From Lachnospiraceae bacterium (GTDB lineage Bacteria > Bacillota > Clostridia > Lachnospirales > Lachnospiraceae), in contig JAAUZD010000017.1 of NCBI GenBank assembly GCA_014804785.1, positions 2,524 through 41,743 of the forward strand: a stretch of DNA of 39,220 nt, written 5' to 3'. This document shows, piece after piece, positions 17,352 to 26,660 of the stretch (the first letter of the stretch is position 1; every line of letters begins with the position of its first letter). The notes under the pieces are model-generated. The model was not told the DNA's origin and did no database searches. It saw only the letters and a list, made by a program, of their open reading frames with translations. The translations under genes and the position numbers were made by a program.

Positions 17352-17509
17352 AATAGATGTATAAGTCGATATTTGTTGAAAAAATTTCATCTATCATATA
17401 TGATAAGAAGTAGACATAAAAATGTGATGACATCATAAATAGAGGAGACAGATACATAAATTGTAAGACGCCGATGGTAGCGATGGACAAAGGCGCAGTG
17501 GAGGTTGCG

Positions 17510-18553
17510 ATGAAGAAAAGTGAAACGATACTGATTGTGGATGATGTTGAAATCAATCGTATCATGCTGGCAGAAATTTTCCGGGACAGTTATGAAATAG
17601 TGGAGGCAGCAGGCGGGCAGGAGGCAATTGCCATTCTTGATGCCCGAAAGGATATAGTTGCAGTGCTTTTGGATCTGATCATGCCAGATGTAAATGGACT
17701 CGAGGTGCTTAAGGCCATGAACCAGAGCGGAAAAATAAAGAGTATTCCGGTGTTTTTGATTACGGCGGCTGAAAGTCAGGTAATGCTGCTGGAAGGATAT
17801 AATCTCGGTGCTGTGGATGTCATCATGAAGCCTTTTGCGACACAGTTCCTAAAGTGCAGGATCAGCAGTGTTCTTGAATTGTATGAATATCGAAATGATC
17901 TGGAAAAGAAAGTACGCCGTCAGGCGAAAAAATTAAACGAACTGATGACATCCATTACGGAAATGCTTGCCACGGCAATCGAGTTCAGAGACTGTGAGTC
18001 CGGTGAACATGTTAAGCGTATTTGTGTTCTGACCAGGGACTTGATGAACGAGGTAATCAGGCTTTATCCGGAATACAGCCTGCCGGAGATTGAAATTGAA
18101 AAGGTCGTCACAGCCGCCATGCTTCATGATGTGGGTAAGATAGCCATACCGGACAGTATTCTGAACAAACCGGGAAAGCTTACCCAGGAAGAGTTTGAGA
18201 TTATGAAGCAGCATACGGTAAAAGGATGTGAGCTGCTCTCAAGTATCCCCAATATCATGGATGAGGGAATCTTCCGTTATGGATATGACATCTGCCGGCA
18301 TCATCATGAGCGCTGGGATGGAAAGGGATATCCGGACGGACTTAAAGGTGACGAAGTATCGATATGGGCGCAGGTGGTGGCAGTTGCGGATGTGTATGAT
18401 GCACTGATTTCGCCCAGGGTTTATAAAAAGGCTTTTTCCCATGATACAGCCGTGAATATGATCTTCGAGGGGCAGTGCGGAACATTCAATCCGAAAGTGC
18501 TGAATGCCTTTAGGAATATCATGGACGGATGGGATAAAGCAGATAAAGAATAA
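17510..18553 (+). CDS. Response regulator with HD-GYP output domain
   Basis: A 347-residue two-domain regulator. The N-terminal receiver (residues 5-125) has the acidic pocket ILIVDDVE, phospho-acceptor Asp55 (LLDLIMPDVNG) and the late Lys (MKPF). A coiled linker (about 130-160) leads to an HD-GYP domain with His206-Asp207 (MLHDVGKIAIPD), the HHHERWDGKGYPDG segment containing Gly273-Tyr-Pro275, and VADVYDAL. Such domains hydrolyse cyclic di-GMP, or sometimes cyclic GMP-AMP, when the receiver is phosphorylated. GGAGG lies 5 bases before the ATG at 17510; I prefer this to the ATG at 17474. No kinase is adjacent; the hybrid kinase at 8486 is a conceivable but unproven partner. Confidence 0.93.
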   Translation: MKKSETILIVDDVEINRIMLAEIFRDSYEIVEAAGGQEAIAILDARKDIVAVLLDLIMPDVNGLEVLKAMNQSGKIKSIPVFLITAAESQVMLLEGYNLGAVDVIMKPFATQFLKCRISSVLELYEYRNDLEKKVRRQAKKLNELMTSITEMLATAIEFRDCESGEHVKRICVLTRDLMNEVIRLYPEYSLPEIEIEKVVTAAMLHDVGKIAIPDSILNKPGKLTQEEFEIMKQHTVKGCELLSSIPNIMDEGIFRYGYDICRHHHERWDGKGYPDGLKGDEVSIWAQVVAVADVYDALISPRVYKKAFSHDTAVNMIFEGQCGTFNPKVLNAFRNIMDGWDKADKE

Positions 18554-18577
18554 AATGAGAGGGCAAGGAGAAGAGAT

Positions 18578-19690
18578 ATGTTTGAAGAGTTGAAGAAAAG
18601 AAGTATGAAAAAGAGACTCTTTCCGGCAATCGTGATGCTGGTTATAGGAGCGGCGCTGCTAGTGTTTCTGTTTCCCAATGTGGTGGAAATCCTGAAAGGA
18701 AGGGTGGCATTTGAGACGCTGAGACCGTATGAAATCAAAGAAAATATGCTGGTGGATGTTTCTCTGGATATGAATTTTGGATGTTACATGGAAGAATACG
18801 AGAAGAATACCCAGACGCACTATACCCGCACGACAGATTTATACTATATAATCTGGACAGGGGATCAGGATGCGACGGATTATTGCTATATGGGAATCAA
18901 AGTTCCTGTCTCTGATGAAGATAAAATGGAAGAAATGGCGGAAGCTTCTTTCAATAATATGCGTTCCAATCCGGTCATATACTCCGGCGAGATACAAGAA
19001 ATGCCTGCTGAGCATTATCAATATTTTAAGGAATATTTCCTTGATTCCGGTTTTACGGAGGAGGAGTTCAGGGGAATCACACTCCCTTATTTCATCAATG
19101 TTAAGGCAATGCAGACTGACACAATCGTTGTGACATGTGTTTTTGCAGTGTGTGCACTTGTATTTATTGTACTGGGGATTGTGATGATTGTAAATGCTGC
19201 AAGGGGAGGACGCCTTAACGTATTCAGAAAAGAACTTGAAGATGCCGGATTTGGAGAGGCAGAGGCAAACCTTGAGTACCAGGGAGCAAGGATTATGCAT
19301 AAGGGGGATGATTTCCGCATAGGGAAACGGCTGACCTTCTTTATAATTGGAAGCAAGCCTCATGTGCTTGTGAATGATGAAATTGTATGGGCTTATCAAA
19401 AAACGACCACACACCGTACAAACGGAATCAAGACTGGTACGACCTATAGTGTTGTGCTGAATGCAATTAATAAAAAGAAATATGAAACCCAGCATACATT
19501 CGAGAAAAAGCAGTTCGATATTTCGGCAGCAGGCAAGGACGGCGCATTGGAGATACTGGAGTATATCCATCAGATAATGCCGTGGGTATTACTTGGTTAT
19601 GACAATGATCTGAGTAGACTGTACAATAAAGACTGTCAGAGTTTTCTGGATATTCAATATACTAAGGTGGAGCATAATCAATTGACTTAA
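18578..19690 (+). CDS. Two-pass membrane protein of unknown function
   Basis: A 370-residue protein with a basic N-terminus, a first membrane helix (about 13-33), an extracellular domain of roughly 150 residues, a second membrane helix (about 185-207) and a C-terminal cytoplasmic domain of 160 residues. The cytoplasmic part alternates short strands (RLTFFIIGSKPHVLVNDEIV, then YSVVLNAINKKKY), which looks like a small beta-sandwich or PH-like fold. Similar two-pass proteins are frequent in Lachnospiraceae but have no known function. It begins 24 bases after the HD-GYP gene with GGAG upstream, so the two are probably in one operon. A role in sensing or in membrane maintenance is possible; nothing in the sequence identifies it. 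Confidence 0.8.
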   Translation: MFEELKKRSMKKRLFPAIVMLVIGAALLVFLFPNVVEILKGRVAFETLRPYEIKENMLVDVSLDMNFGCYMEEYEKNTQTHYTRTTDLYYIIWTGDQDATDYCYMGIKVPVSDEDKMEEMAEASFNNMRSNPVIYSGEIQEMPAEHYQYFKEYFLDSGFTEEEFRGITLPYFINVKAMQTDTIVVTCVFAVCALVFIVLGIVMIVNAARGGRLNVFRKELEDAGFGEAEANLEYQGARIMHKGDDFRIGKRLTFFIIGSKPHVLVNDEIVWAYQKTTTHRTNGIKTGTTYSVVLNAINKKKYETQHTFEKKQFDISAAGKDGALEILEYIHQIMPWVLLGYDNDLSRLYNKDCQSFLDIQYTKVEHNQLT

Positions 19691-19773
19691 GAAAGCGCTG
19701 ATTAAATTATCGTTTCCCTAAATACGCAGAGGAGTATGTTACTGTGAAAATATAGTAAAAATTACTAATTGGT

Positions 19774-19802
19774 TTGAATTTTTTCATTCTTTTTAGTATA
19801 AT
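19774..19802 (+). promoter_or_regulatory. Sigma-A type promoter for the chemotaxis protein
   Basis: TTGAAT, 17 bases, TATAAT, about 45 bases before the MCP start. Both boxes and the spacing are close to consensus. Confidence 0.65.
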
Positions 19803-19847
19803 TATTCCTAAGAGCGCAGGAAAACAAAAAGTAAAGGAGACTGTAGG

Positions 19848-21314
19848 ATGAAACCTGAAGTGCTGAAAAATGAAGAAAGACAAATGAATATGATTATGTT
19901 CCTGACGATGCTGGTAATTCCGGTGGCAGCATTTTCATTTGTTATGTTGTTTCTGCATGGAACCATGATAGATGCGCTGGTATTTCTGATGGCCGGATTT
20001 GCAATCCTGATTAAGCTGCTTGAGAAAACGTTGGGGTCCTTTGCCAAATATCTGTATGTTTCCATTATGCCCGTCATGAGTGTAATCGTTATTGTAGGCG
20101 CCAATGACGGTAAATTTGGAGCAATTACGCACTCCTTATTTTTAGTGCTCACCATGTCGATTGCATATTATGATAAGACGGTGGTTCTGGTGAATGCTGT
20201 GGAAGCCGTTGTCCTGAATGCGGTGGCGATGCTCTTTTTTACAGATGCATATCTGCTGTATCATAACCTGCCGGTATGGATTTTCATCATGATTGTATTT
20301 TTACTTTTGGCAGCTACGGCTTATGTTATTGCAGGACGTACATTTAACCTGTTTGTCACAGTAGAGGCAAAAGAAGCAGGTATGGTGCAGCTGTTGGATA
20401 ATGTAAAAAATGCATTTGAGAATCTGGAGAGCTCCTCATCGAACATTAACAGTTCTCTGAATTCTTTTGGCGATCTTTCCCAGAAAATTGCAGAATCCAC
20501 TACGGAAATCGCAGACAATGCAGAAGTGCAGACGCAGGAAGTGACGGGAAGTCAGGAAATTTTCAATGAGCTGGCAGAAAGGATTACAAGTTCAGAGGAA
20601 AGAGTCGGACAGACCATTGAAAATATCGATATCTTACAGGAAAATAATGATGTTGGAATTGCGTCCATCAATGAGCTATCAAAGAAATTTGATGAAAACA
20701 TTAAATCGACGCAGGAGGCATCAGAAGAAGTTGCACTCTTATCAGAGAAATCCAATCTGATTGGAAATATTATAGACAGCATCCACCAGATTGCACAGCA
20801 GACCAATCTGCTCGCATTAAATGCAGCGATTGAAGCAGCAAGGGCAGGAGAAGCAGGAAAGGGATTTGCAGTAGTTGCAGACGAAATCAATAAGCTCTCA
20901 CAGCAGTCGGCGGAATCTACGCAGAAGATTGATGAAATTCTGAAAGATATCATTGGAATTGTGGAACGTGCAGGGAAAACGATGGACTACAATACGTCTA
21001 TTGTCAAAGCATCTCATGAAAAGCTGAATGCTACCATTGGTATTTTCAATAGTATGCTGGATTCCTCTAAAGAAGTTAAACATATTACGGATCTGCTGGA
21101 AAAAGAACTGAAGGGAATTGTGTCAAGCAAGGACAGGCTGATGGATTCTATGAGTAAGTTGTCTGAAATTTCTCAGAAGTCAGCCAATTCTTCCGCTGAT
21201 ATTAAGGAGTCCACGATGGAACAGGTGACAGCAATTGAAGATATTATAGGAGCTATGGATATAGTACAACAAGGAATCGAACATCTTTCTAATGCGTTAA
21301 GTGCCGGCGAATAG
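19848..21314 (+). CDS. Methyl-accepting chemotaxis protein with multi-pass sensor
   Basis: A 488-residue receptor. The first 175 residues form about six membrane helices with very short loops, in place of the usual periplasmic ligand domain, so it likely senses a membrane or cytoplasmic cue. No HAMP domain is clear. A long coiled coil follows (residues 180-480) with the conserved hairpin tip [20 protein letters not shown] and [20 protein letters not shown] near residues 315-350, the CheA/CheW contact region. No Tar-type pentapeptide is present at the C-terminus. It has its own promoter and terminator, so it is monocistronic. In this context, next to an HD-GYP regulator, control of motility or of another CheA pathway is expected. 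Confidence 0.93.
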   Translation: MKPEVLKNEERQMNMIMFLTMLVIPVAAFSFVMLFLHGTMIDALVFLMAGFAILIKLLEKTLGSFAKYLYVSIMPVMSVIVIVGANDGKFGAITHSLFLVLTMSIAYYDKTVVLVNAVEAVVLNAVAMLFFTDAYLLYHNLPVWIFIMIVFLLLAATAYVIAGRTFNLFVTVEAKEAGMVQLLDNVKNAFENLESSSSNINSSLNSFGDLSQKIAESTTEIADNAEVQTQEVTGSQEIFNELAERITSSEERVGQTIENIDILQENNDVGIASINELSKKFDENIKSTQEASEEVALLSEKSNLIGNIIDSIHQIAQQTNLLALNAAIEAARAGEAGKGFAVVADEINKLSQQSAESTQKIDEILKDIIGIVERAGKTMDYNTSIVKASHEKLNATIGIFNSMLDSSKEVKHITDLLEKELKGIVSSKDRLMDSMSKLSEISQKSANSSADIKESTMEQVTAIEDIIGAMDIVQQGIEHLSNALSAGE

Positions 21315-21332
21315 GAAAGCTGATTCTTAAAT

Positions 21333-21376
21333 AAAAGACACCATTATCTGTTCAAAATAAGTAATGGTGTCTTTTC
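21333..21376 (+). terminator. Intrinsic terminator
   Basis: A perfect 14-bp stem, AAAAGACACCATTA with TAATGGTGTCTTTT (21333-21346 with 21362-21375), a 15-base loop. The symmetric A and T arms make it potentially bidirectional. Confidence 0.9.
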
Positions 21377-21429
21377 GAACGAGTCAGTACAATGCTTATT
21401 TGGCACCAGATAGGGAGAACTGGAAGATG

Positions 21430-21458
21430 TTGACAAACCTACGGTAAAGAGATATAAA
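21430..21458 (+). promoter_or_regulatory. Sigma-A promoter for the lipoprotein gene
   Basis: TTGACA, 17 bases, TATAAA, 31 bases before the ATG at 21490. Near-consensus. Confidence 0.7.
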
Positions 21459-21489
21459 AGAAATAGGCATTTTGCAAGTGGAGGTAATT

Positions 21490-22737
21490 ATGAATGGATT
21501 AAAGAAATCGTGGATCATTTTCACAATGTTGGCGGCAATGCTGCTTACGGCATGCGGCAGCGACGCTGAAACCATCATGAGGGAATTTGCTTCTGAGGAC
21601 AGAACGGTGGCAATCCGCATGGATGAAAGCTGGAATTCCGAGGATATGGGAGTGGAGAACTGGGTAGCCGCTTTTACTGGTGATGAGACAGAGGGAATCG
21701 TGGTCATGCAGATGCCCAAGACGGCTTACAGCAATATTTCGGATATCAGCGGTTTAAAGGAAATGGTGGAGGAATCCTTCAGCGTATCCGAAGTAGAAGA
21801 AATGGAAAAGCCGGAAATCTCCAGCCTGAGCGGAGTGGAGGCTTATAAGGGGCAGGTAAACCTTGAAGATGTAAGCGGAGATGGTTTTATCGTATACGGT
21901 GAAACAGAGTATGCTTACTATAGTATCTTATATGCGGCCCCTGCACTGGATGAAAAGAAGACGGAATATTTTCAGCAGGTATGCTCGACCCTTAAGGAGA
22001 GCGTTCCCGAAGATGTGCAGGAGGCGTCAGCCGAAATAGAAGAGGTGGAAGCAGAAGCAACAACGCAGTCAGCAGATGTGAGCATGGATGATATGCTTCG
22101 TTGGTTTAATGCTACCTGCGCTATATTGATACAAAGCAACGGGTGGGACTATACCATATATGGAGGTCTTGAGGAGAATGAAACCAATCAGGCTACGGTA
22201 CAGAAATTCCTGGCGGATTACTGGGCGATATCAGACCGGAGCACAGCAGAAACAGCGCTGAAGATGCTGGAGGAAGAGGGGCACGGAGTGGAGTTCATAA
22301 ATGAGATGACGTACCTAAAGGGACTGGGGATTGAAGAGCTTCCTGAAGATAAGAGAAAGGATTTCATGATTGCCAATTTTTCAGTGAGTGATGCGGAAGC
22401 ACAGTGGTATGTGGACTGGTATGCACATTATGAGGCAAATAAGGAACGAGGCATATCGGCATGGGATTACAGCCGCATGATGACAATTCTGGCAGATTCT
22501 TATCTGGCAGGGTATTATACGAAAGAAGAAGCGCTGGATGCATCTCTGGAGGTGGCAAAGGAGATTCAGAATTCCTATGACTCATGGGATCAGTTTATGG
22601 AAAGCTACTTTATCGGATACGAATACTGGACCTTTGAAAGCAGCGATAAAAGACGGGAAATCTACGAGGAGTTGAAGATGGCAGATGACAGTCCGTATAA
22701 TGTCGACTGGAATCTTCCCCTTGAAAAGTGTTGGTAA
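21490..22737 (+). CDS. Lipoprotein with C-terminal DUF1266-like domain
   Basis: A 415-residue exported lipoprotein. The signal peptide ends in the lipobox LLTAC with Cys22, followed by GSDAE, so it should be anchored to the outer face of the membrane. Residues 30-175 form a first domain (VAIRMDESWN…YYSILYAAPAL) that resembles the small beta-rich PsbP-like or DUF1795-type domains. An acidic linker (VQEASAEIEEVEAEATTQS) leads to a helical C-terminal domain with ISAWDYSRMMTILADSYLAG and YYTKEEALDASLEVAKEIQ, the pattern of DUF1266. DUF1266 has no known activity. GGAGG lies 5 bases before the ATG at 21490; the TTG at 21472 would place the signal peptide too far in. It ends at a strong terminator. 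Confidence 0.85.
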   Translation: MNGLKKSWIIFTMLAAMLLTACGSDAETIMREFASEDRTVAIRMDESWNSEDMGVENWVAAFTGDETEGIVVMQMPKTAYSNISDISGLKEMVEESFSVSEVEEMEKPEISSLSGVEAYKGQVNLEDVSGDGFIVYGETEYAYYSILYAAPALDEKKTEYFQQVCSTLKESVPEDVQEASAEIEEVEAEATTQSADVSMDDMLRWFNATCAILIQSNGWDYTIYGGLEENETNQATVQKFLADYWAISDRSTAETALKMLEEEGHGVEFINEMTYLKGLGIEELPEDKRKDFMIANFSVSDAEAQWYVDWYAHYEANKERGISAWDYSRMMTILADSYLAGYYTKEEALDASLEVAKEIQNSYDSWDQFMESYFIGYEYWTFESSDKRREIYEELKMADDSPYNVDWNLPLEKCW

Positions 22738-22823
22738 GCTGAAAGCGTGGCAGGATGACCATGCGGAGATGGGAATCATTTACATAGTATAGATTTCATT
22801 TGAATAGTGCAAATATAGAAAAG

Positions 22824-22868
22824 AGTCTGTGAAGGCACCATATGAAGATGCTTTCATAGGCTTTTTTC
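22824..22868 (+). terminator. Strong, probably bidirectional terminator
   Basis: A 14-bp stem (22824-22837 with 22849-22862, including G-T pairs) with TTTTTT on the right and, on the other strand, CTTTTCTATATTT. It ends the lipoprotein gene and could also end transcription coming from the right. Confidence 0.85.
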
Positions 22869-23190
22869 TATTTGAGGAAGTAATGCATGTCGAGCGGATT
22901 AGAGTCGGTCATGTTTTTAATCAGTTCTGCAGCCATTTGATGACGATTGGGCTTGCCGTGGGGCAGGCGCTGTTTTCTTTACAGCGTTAATGGTATTTAT
23001 TTACTTTCGTTGGATATCAGAGAGGTGCTGGGCAGATTGATCGGAATTTACAAGAACAGAGAAATTGTCCGCATGCACCAGAATAACATGCTCTCCGGGA
23101 ATCATCAAATCCACTGCAGACTGAGGATTCTCGGCTCACGAGGCATACACAGCCCACGCAAAAGAGGTTCATCAGCAATCACAGCGATAC
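22868..23190 (-). pseudogene. Decayed minus-strand gene
   Basis: On the minus strand three protein-like stretches follow one another in shifting frames. About 23190-23110 reads SFAWAVYAS, a stop, then AENPQSAV. It continues as DLMIPGEHVILVHADNFSVL to a stop at 23001. After a frame change the last piece reads RLPHGKPNRHQMAAELIKNM, then TDSNPLDMHYFLK, and stops at 22868, exactly at the bidirectional terminator. This is what a gene damaged by several stops and shifts would leave. I do not recognise the family. Plus-strand frames in the same region are also partly open, so the assignment is tentative. Confidence 0.4.
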
Positions 23191-23200
23191 TTCAATAATA

Positions 23201-23476
23201 ACCAATGGTCAAAAAACAACCAATAGCATTGCAGCTAAAATAAAAACCACAGAATATATCGAAGAGAAAAATGAACCCGTCGCATTTAATATCATGTACA
23301 GTATAGAGGATCTTTCTCTTATTGAAGCAGGAGCGGAGACAGAGGGGAGTCTGTGCCTAGTGGCATCTATTACAGTTGGAGTCTCAATAGTGCCGACAGA
23401 ATCAAATTTTGATTATATGCTTGACGCACAGGAAGATATTGCATATAGTTTGATAAGGACAGCTTTTATAGGGTAA
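23201..23476 (+). pseudogene. Possible 3' remnant of a gene, no start
   Basis: An open plus-strand frame without a ribosome site runs into a normal stop at 23474. It is protein-like (EYIEEKNEPVAFNIMYSIED, later LCLVASITVGVSIVP, then a Tyr/Ile-rich end). The frame stays open leftward to about 23095, overlapping the minus-strand remnant. A gene whose 5' part was lost is one explanation. The following bases, 23477-23600, are AT-rich and must hold the promoter of the Ter locus, but I cannot point to clear boxes. Confidence 0.3.
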
Positions 23477-23600
23477 ATTGTAAATGATATTTTGGGTACG
23501 AGTTTTTTCATTATTATTTTCCATATATTTGCAAGGGGAGAACTGGTGGTCAGGGCAGGCGCAGAAATCAACTGAATGAGATAAAGTGAGGAATGATAAA

Positions 23601-24701
23601 GTGGAGTATGTTGAAAGCGACTTAGTGAGAATAGCAAAAAGAGAAAATAATACGAAGAGAAAATATTTGGTAGTAGATCCTCTTCAAGGAAAGCATATTC
23701 CTGTGATGCCTTCAAGAACACTTGATCTGTTTACGAGTTTGGCAGATACATTTCGAAATGAGTATAAAAACGAAAGGCTTTTATTGGTAGGATTTGCAGA
23801 AACTGCAACAGCCATAGGTGCTCAAGTTGCAATATCAATTGGTGCTAAGTATATTCAAACCACTAGGGAACCAATACCTAGTGTTAATTATTTATTCTTT
23901 TCAGAAGAACACAGTCATGCTACTGAGCAAAAACTCGTAAAAGATGATATAGATGCTGTGGTAAGTGATGTTGATAGGTTGGTGTTCATTGAAGATGAGG
24001 TTACGACTGGTAATACTATTTTAAATATAATAAAAATTCTTGATGAGGAATATTTAGGTAAACTAAAATATTCGGTGGCTTCATTGTTGAATGGTATGAC
24101 CGCAGAGCATTTGGAGTTGTATAGAAGCAAAGGGATTCGTTTGCATTACTTGGTTAAAACAGACCATAGTAATTATGGAGATAAGGCTGATGAGTTTGCT
24201 GGAAACGGACATTATTTTGATTGTTTAGACAAATCAGAAGCTGATTGTACGACAATTAACGTTGATAACCGAATGGATGCAAGAAGAGTTGTTGATTCCA
24301 ATGAATATAAAGCAGCATGTGAGAATTTGTGGTTAGAAATACGAAATGAAATAGGTAGTGTTTCTGGTAAGAAAATATTAGTAGTTGGAACAGAAGAATT
24401 CATGTTTCCGGCGCTTTATGTTGGTCAGCAATTGGAAAAGAATGGGAATATGGTACTTTGCCATTCAACGACAAGAAGCCCAATTGCTGTAAGCTTGGAA
24501 AATGATTATCCGCTTCACTGCAGATATGAATTAAAGAGCGTATATGATTCTGAAAGAAGAACATTTATTTATGATATTGGAGAGTATGACAGGGTATTTG
24601 TTATAACGGATTCTCCAGAAGCAGATAGTGAAGGTCAAAGAACATTAGTGAATGCTCTTAAAATCTATAATGATAATATAACAGTAATAAGGTGGTGCTA
24701 A
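23601..24701 (+). CDS. Phosphoribosyltransferase-TRSP protein of the Ter biosynthetic module
   Basis: A protein of about 366 residues with a phosphoribosyltransferase fold in its first half; LLVGFAETATAIGAQVA is the loop after the first strand, and RLVFIEDEVTTGNTILNII is the classic PRPP-binding motif (acidic pair then TTG-N-T). The second half has a Rossmann-like TRSP domain (KKILVVGTEEFMFPALYVGQ, later RVFVITDSPEADSEGQRTL). In known Ter systems this pair belongs to a 'biosynthetic module' thought to make a nucleotide-like molecule. I prefer the GTG at 23601, 9 bases after GAGG; the GTG at 23586 lies inside that ribosome site. The next gene begins one base after its stop, so they are coupled. 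It opens the AT-rich Ter locus. Confidence 0.85.
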   Translation: MEYVESDLVRIAKRENNTKRKYLVVDPLQGKHIPVMPSRTLDLFTSLADTFRNEYKNERLLLVGFAETATAIGAQVAISIGAKYIQTTREPIPSVNYLFFSEEHSHATEQKLVKDDIDAVVSDVDRLVFIEDEVTTGNTILNIIKILDEEYLGKLKYSVASLLNGMTAEHLELYRSKGIRLHYLVKTDHSNYGDKADEFAGNGHYFDCLDKSEADCTTINVDNRMDARRVVDSNEYKAACENLWLEIRNEIGSVSGKKILVVGTEEFMFPALYVGQQLEKNGNMVLCHSTTRSPIAVSLENDYPLHCRYELKSVYDSERRTFIYDIGEYDRVFVITDSPEADSEGQRTLVNALKIYNDNITVIRWC

Positions 24702-24702
24702 T

Positions 24703-25755
24703 TTGAGAAGTTCATATTCTGATGAAGATGTAATTTTACTATTGAAAGATATTACTGGATTGGTAAAACCTCAACCTACAGAGGAAAGGGAAAAACTAAT
24801 TCAGTCAGGAAAACATTACAGTGAGATGCTTCCTATTGAGTATGTGCCAACAGATAAGTATATGAAAGTATATTATGATGCGTTGGAAAATTATTCTAAG
24901 CCAGTTGCAAATGCAGTGGGAGTGTTAGCAGATAAAATTATAAGTAATAAAGGAAAAGATGTTGTATTGGTATCTCTTGCAAGAGCTGGAATTCCTATTG
25001 GTATTCTTATAAAGCGTTATATTAAATATAAGTACGATATTGATGTGCCTCACTATTCGATTTCAATTATTCGGGGAAGAGGCATTGATGATAATGCTAT
25101 GAAATACTTGTTGGATATATACAAACCAGAACAACTTTTATTTGTTGATGGATGGATTGGCAAGGGAGCAATTTTAAATGAGTTGAAGAAAGATATAGCA
25201 GTATATGAAGGTGTTTCTGATGACATAGCTGTTATTGCAGACCCGGCAAATGTTACAGAATTGTGTGGAACGCATGATGACATACTTATTCCGAGTTCAT
25301 GTTTAAATAGTACGGTGTCTGGTCTTATTAGTCGTACTTTTTTAAGAGGCGATATAATAGGCGAAAATGATTTTCATGGGGCCGTATATCATGAAGAATT
25401 AATAGATTCAGATTTGTCTTATGCATTTATTGAAACTATTGAAAAGGCGTTTTGTTTAGAGAATATTCCAGATAACAAAAGCACAATTGAAGGTCAAGGA
25501 ATTGATGAAGTGAGAGCAATAGGCGAAAACTTTGGAATTGATGACATCAATTTGATTAAGCCTGGAATTGGAGAAGCCACAAGGGTGCTGCTAAGAAGAG
25601 TCCCTTGGAAAATTCTTATTGATGAGCGATATAAAGGAGAACCTCAATTAGGGCATCTGGTTAGACTTGCCGAAGAAAAAAATGTTCCTATAGAGTATTA
25701 TCCACTTACACACTACAAGTGTTGTGGAATAATTAAAAAAATAACAGATGCATAG
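24703..25755 (+). CDS. StiP-like protein with C-terminal PELOTA domain (Ter module)
   Basis: A 350-residue protein that always travels with the preceding PRTase-TRSP gene in Ter loci. The central part is phosphoribosyltransferase-like (VVLVSLARAGIPIGILIKRY, YSISIIRGRGIDD, and LLFVDGWIGKGAI as the modified PRPP loop); databases label this family 'cysteine protease StiP', though the peptidase claim rests on little. The last 80 residues match a PELOTA-type RNA-binding fold (TRVLLRRVPWKILI…LGHLVRLAEEKNVPIEY). It starts with TTG, 7 bases after GGTGG, only one base after the upstream stop, so translation is coupled. In the Ter hypothesis it helps build or attach the module's product. Confidence 0.85.
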   Translation: MRSSYSDEDVILLLKDITGLVKPQPTEEREKLIQSGKHYSEMLPIEYVPTDKYMKVYYDALENYSKPVANAVGVLADKIISNKGKDVVLVSLARAGIPIGILIKRYIKYKYDIDVPHYSISIIRGRGIDDNAMKYLLDIYKPEQLLFVDGWIGKGAILNELKKDIAVYEGVSDDIAVIADPANVTELCGTHDDILIPSSCLNSTVSGLISRTFLRGDIIGENDFHGAVYHEELIDSDLSYAFIETIEKAFCLENIPDNKSTIEGQGIDEVRAIGENFGIDDINLIKPGIGEATRVLLRRVPWKILIDERYKGEPQLGHLVRLAEEKNVPIEYYPLTHYKCCGIIKKITDA

Positions 25756-26051
25756 GAGTGAAGAATTCCAAAACTATGCCCGGCTGCGCAATGGATGTCA
25801 ACTATTTAAAAAAATATTATCCAAAATACAAAAAATAAACATGGGAAATAGACATAACTGTTGCTATGCATGAAAAAGAGGGATATAATAGTCGGAGGAT
25901 TATGCCACTTCTAAAACCAACTTTCTCAGGATGGGTTCAAAGGGCAGATCCCAAAGCTTTAAAAAGTTGGTCAGCAGGTAAGAACGCTGCATACAGGAAG
26001 CCTGATATTTACTGGCTTAGAGATTATAAAACAAAAATGGAGGTAAAACAA

Positions 26052-26615
26052 ATGGACATGTTTGGGAGAGCTACAAAAGCAGTTAAGGAAGTTGGGGAAA
26101 ATGTGATTGATTCAGCTAAAAGCATTGGAACATCGATTTATAGTACCTCAAAAGAGCAGAGCGAACTTGCCGGAATGAAGGTGCAGAAATCAGTAATAGA
26201 GAGAAGGCTTGAGGAATCATATGCCAAAATTGGTAAGAGATATGTAGAATATATGAATCAGTCTGATGGAAGCGAAGCATTTGATATAGCTGACATCTTG
26301 GAAGAGATGAAGCCAGATTTTGACAAGCTTGATGAGATAATATCAACATTGCAGGAGAAAGAGGATGAAGCTAAACGTGAGGAAGAAGAAAAACGTCGGA
26401 AGAAGGCTCTTGATGAATATGAATCACAGAAAGCAAAGTTAGATAAAGCTTTAGAAATGGAAATTATCACAGCTGAGGAGTATGATGAAAAAATTGCAGT
26501 CATTCAGAAAAAATATGAGAATTACGATCAGTTGAGAAAAATTGATATGCAATTACAGATGGGCATTATCACAAATAAAGAACATGCGGCAAAAGTAAAT
26601 AACATTTTAGGATAA
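26052..26615 (+). CDS. Coiled-coil protein with tandem SHOCT-like C-terminus
   Basis: A 187-residue, highly charged protein. The start contains an amphipathic segment (FGRATKAVKEVGENVIDSAK), then a long coiled coil (about residues 45-125, with KEDEAKREEEEKRRKKALDE). The C-terminus holds two short SHOCT-like units, LDKALEMEIITAEEYDEKI and MQLQMGIITNKEHAAKVNNI, the oligomerisation modules often found at protein ends. GGAGG lies 8 bases before the ATG at 26052. The frame is open upstream to 25866, but that part has no ribosome site. It is separated from the StiP gene by 296 bases, so it may have its own promoter. A scaffold or membrane-stress role similar to phage-shock proteins is conceivable, not shown. 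Confidence 0.8.
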   Translation: MDMFGRATKAVKEVGENVIDSAKSIGTSIYSTSKEQSELAGMKVQKSVIERRLEESYAKIGKRYVEYMNQSDGSEAFDIADILEEMKPDFDKLDEIISTLQEKEDEAKREEEEKRRKKALDEYESQKAKLDKALEMEIITAEEYDEKIAVIQKKYENYDQLRKIDMQLQMGIITNKEHAAKVNNILG

Positions 26616-26627
26616 TGAGCGATTTAA

Positions 26628-26660
26628 GAAGCAGGAATAATTGTTCCTGCTTCGTTTCTT
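26628..26660 (+). terminator. Terminator between convergent genes
   Basis: A perfect 10-bp stem, GAAGCAGGAA with TTCCTGCTTC (26628-26637 with 26644-26653), followed by GTTTCTTTC. It sits between the SHOCT-like gene and the convergent lyase gene, whose last codon ends at 26661. Confidence 0.7.

Noticed and set aside
18839-19570. 243-residue minus-strand frame with many Cys and His
   Set aside because: Antisense to a gene with a good start and operon context; no ribosome site.
22947-23198. Plus-strand 83-residue frame
   Set aside because: No ribosome site, poor composition; the minus strand gives better protein-like stretches here.
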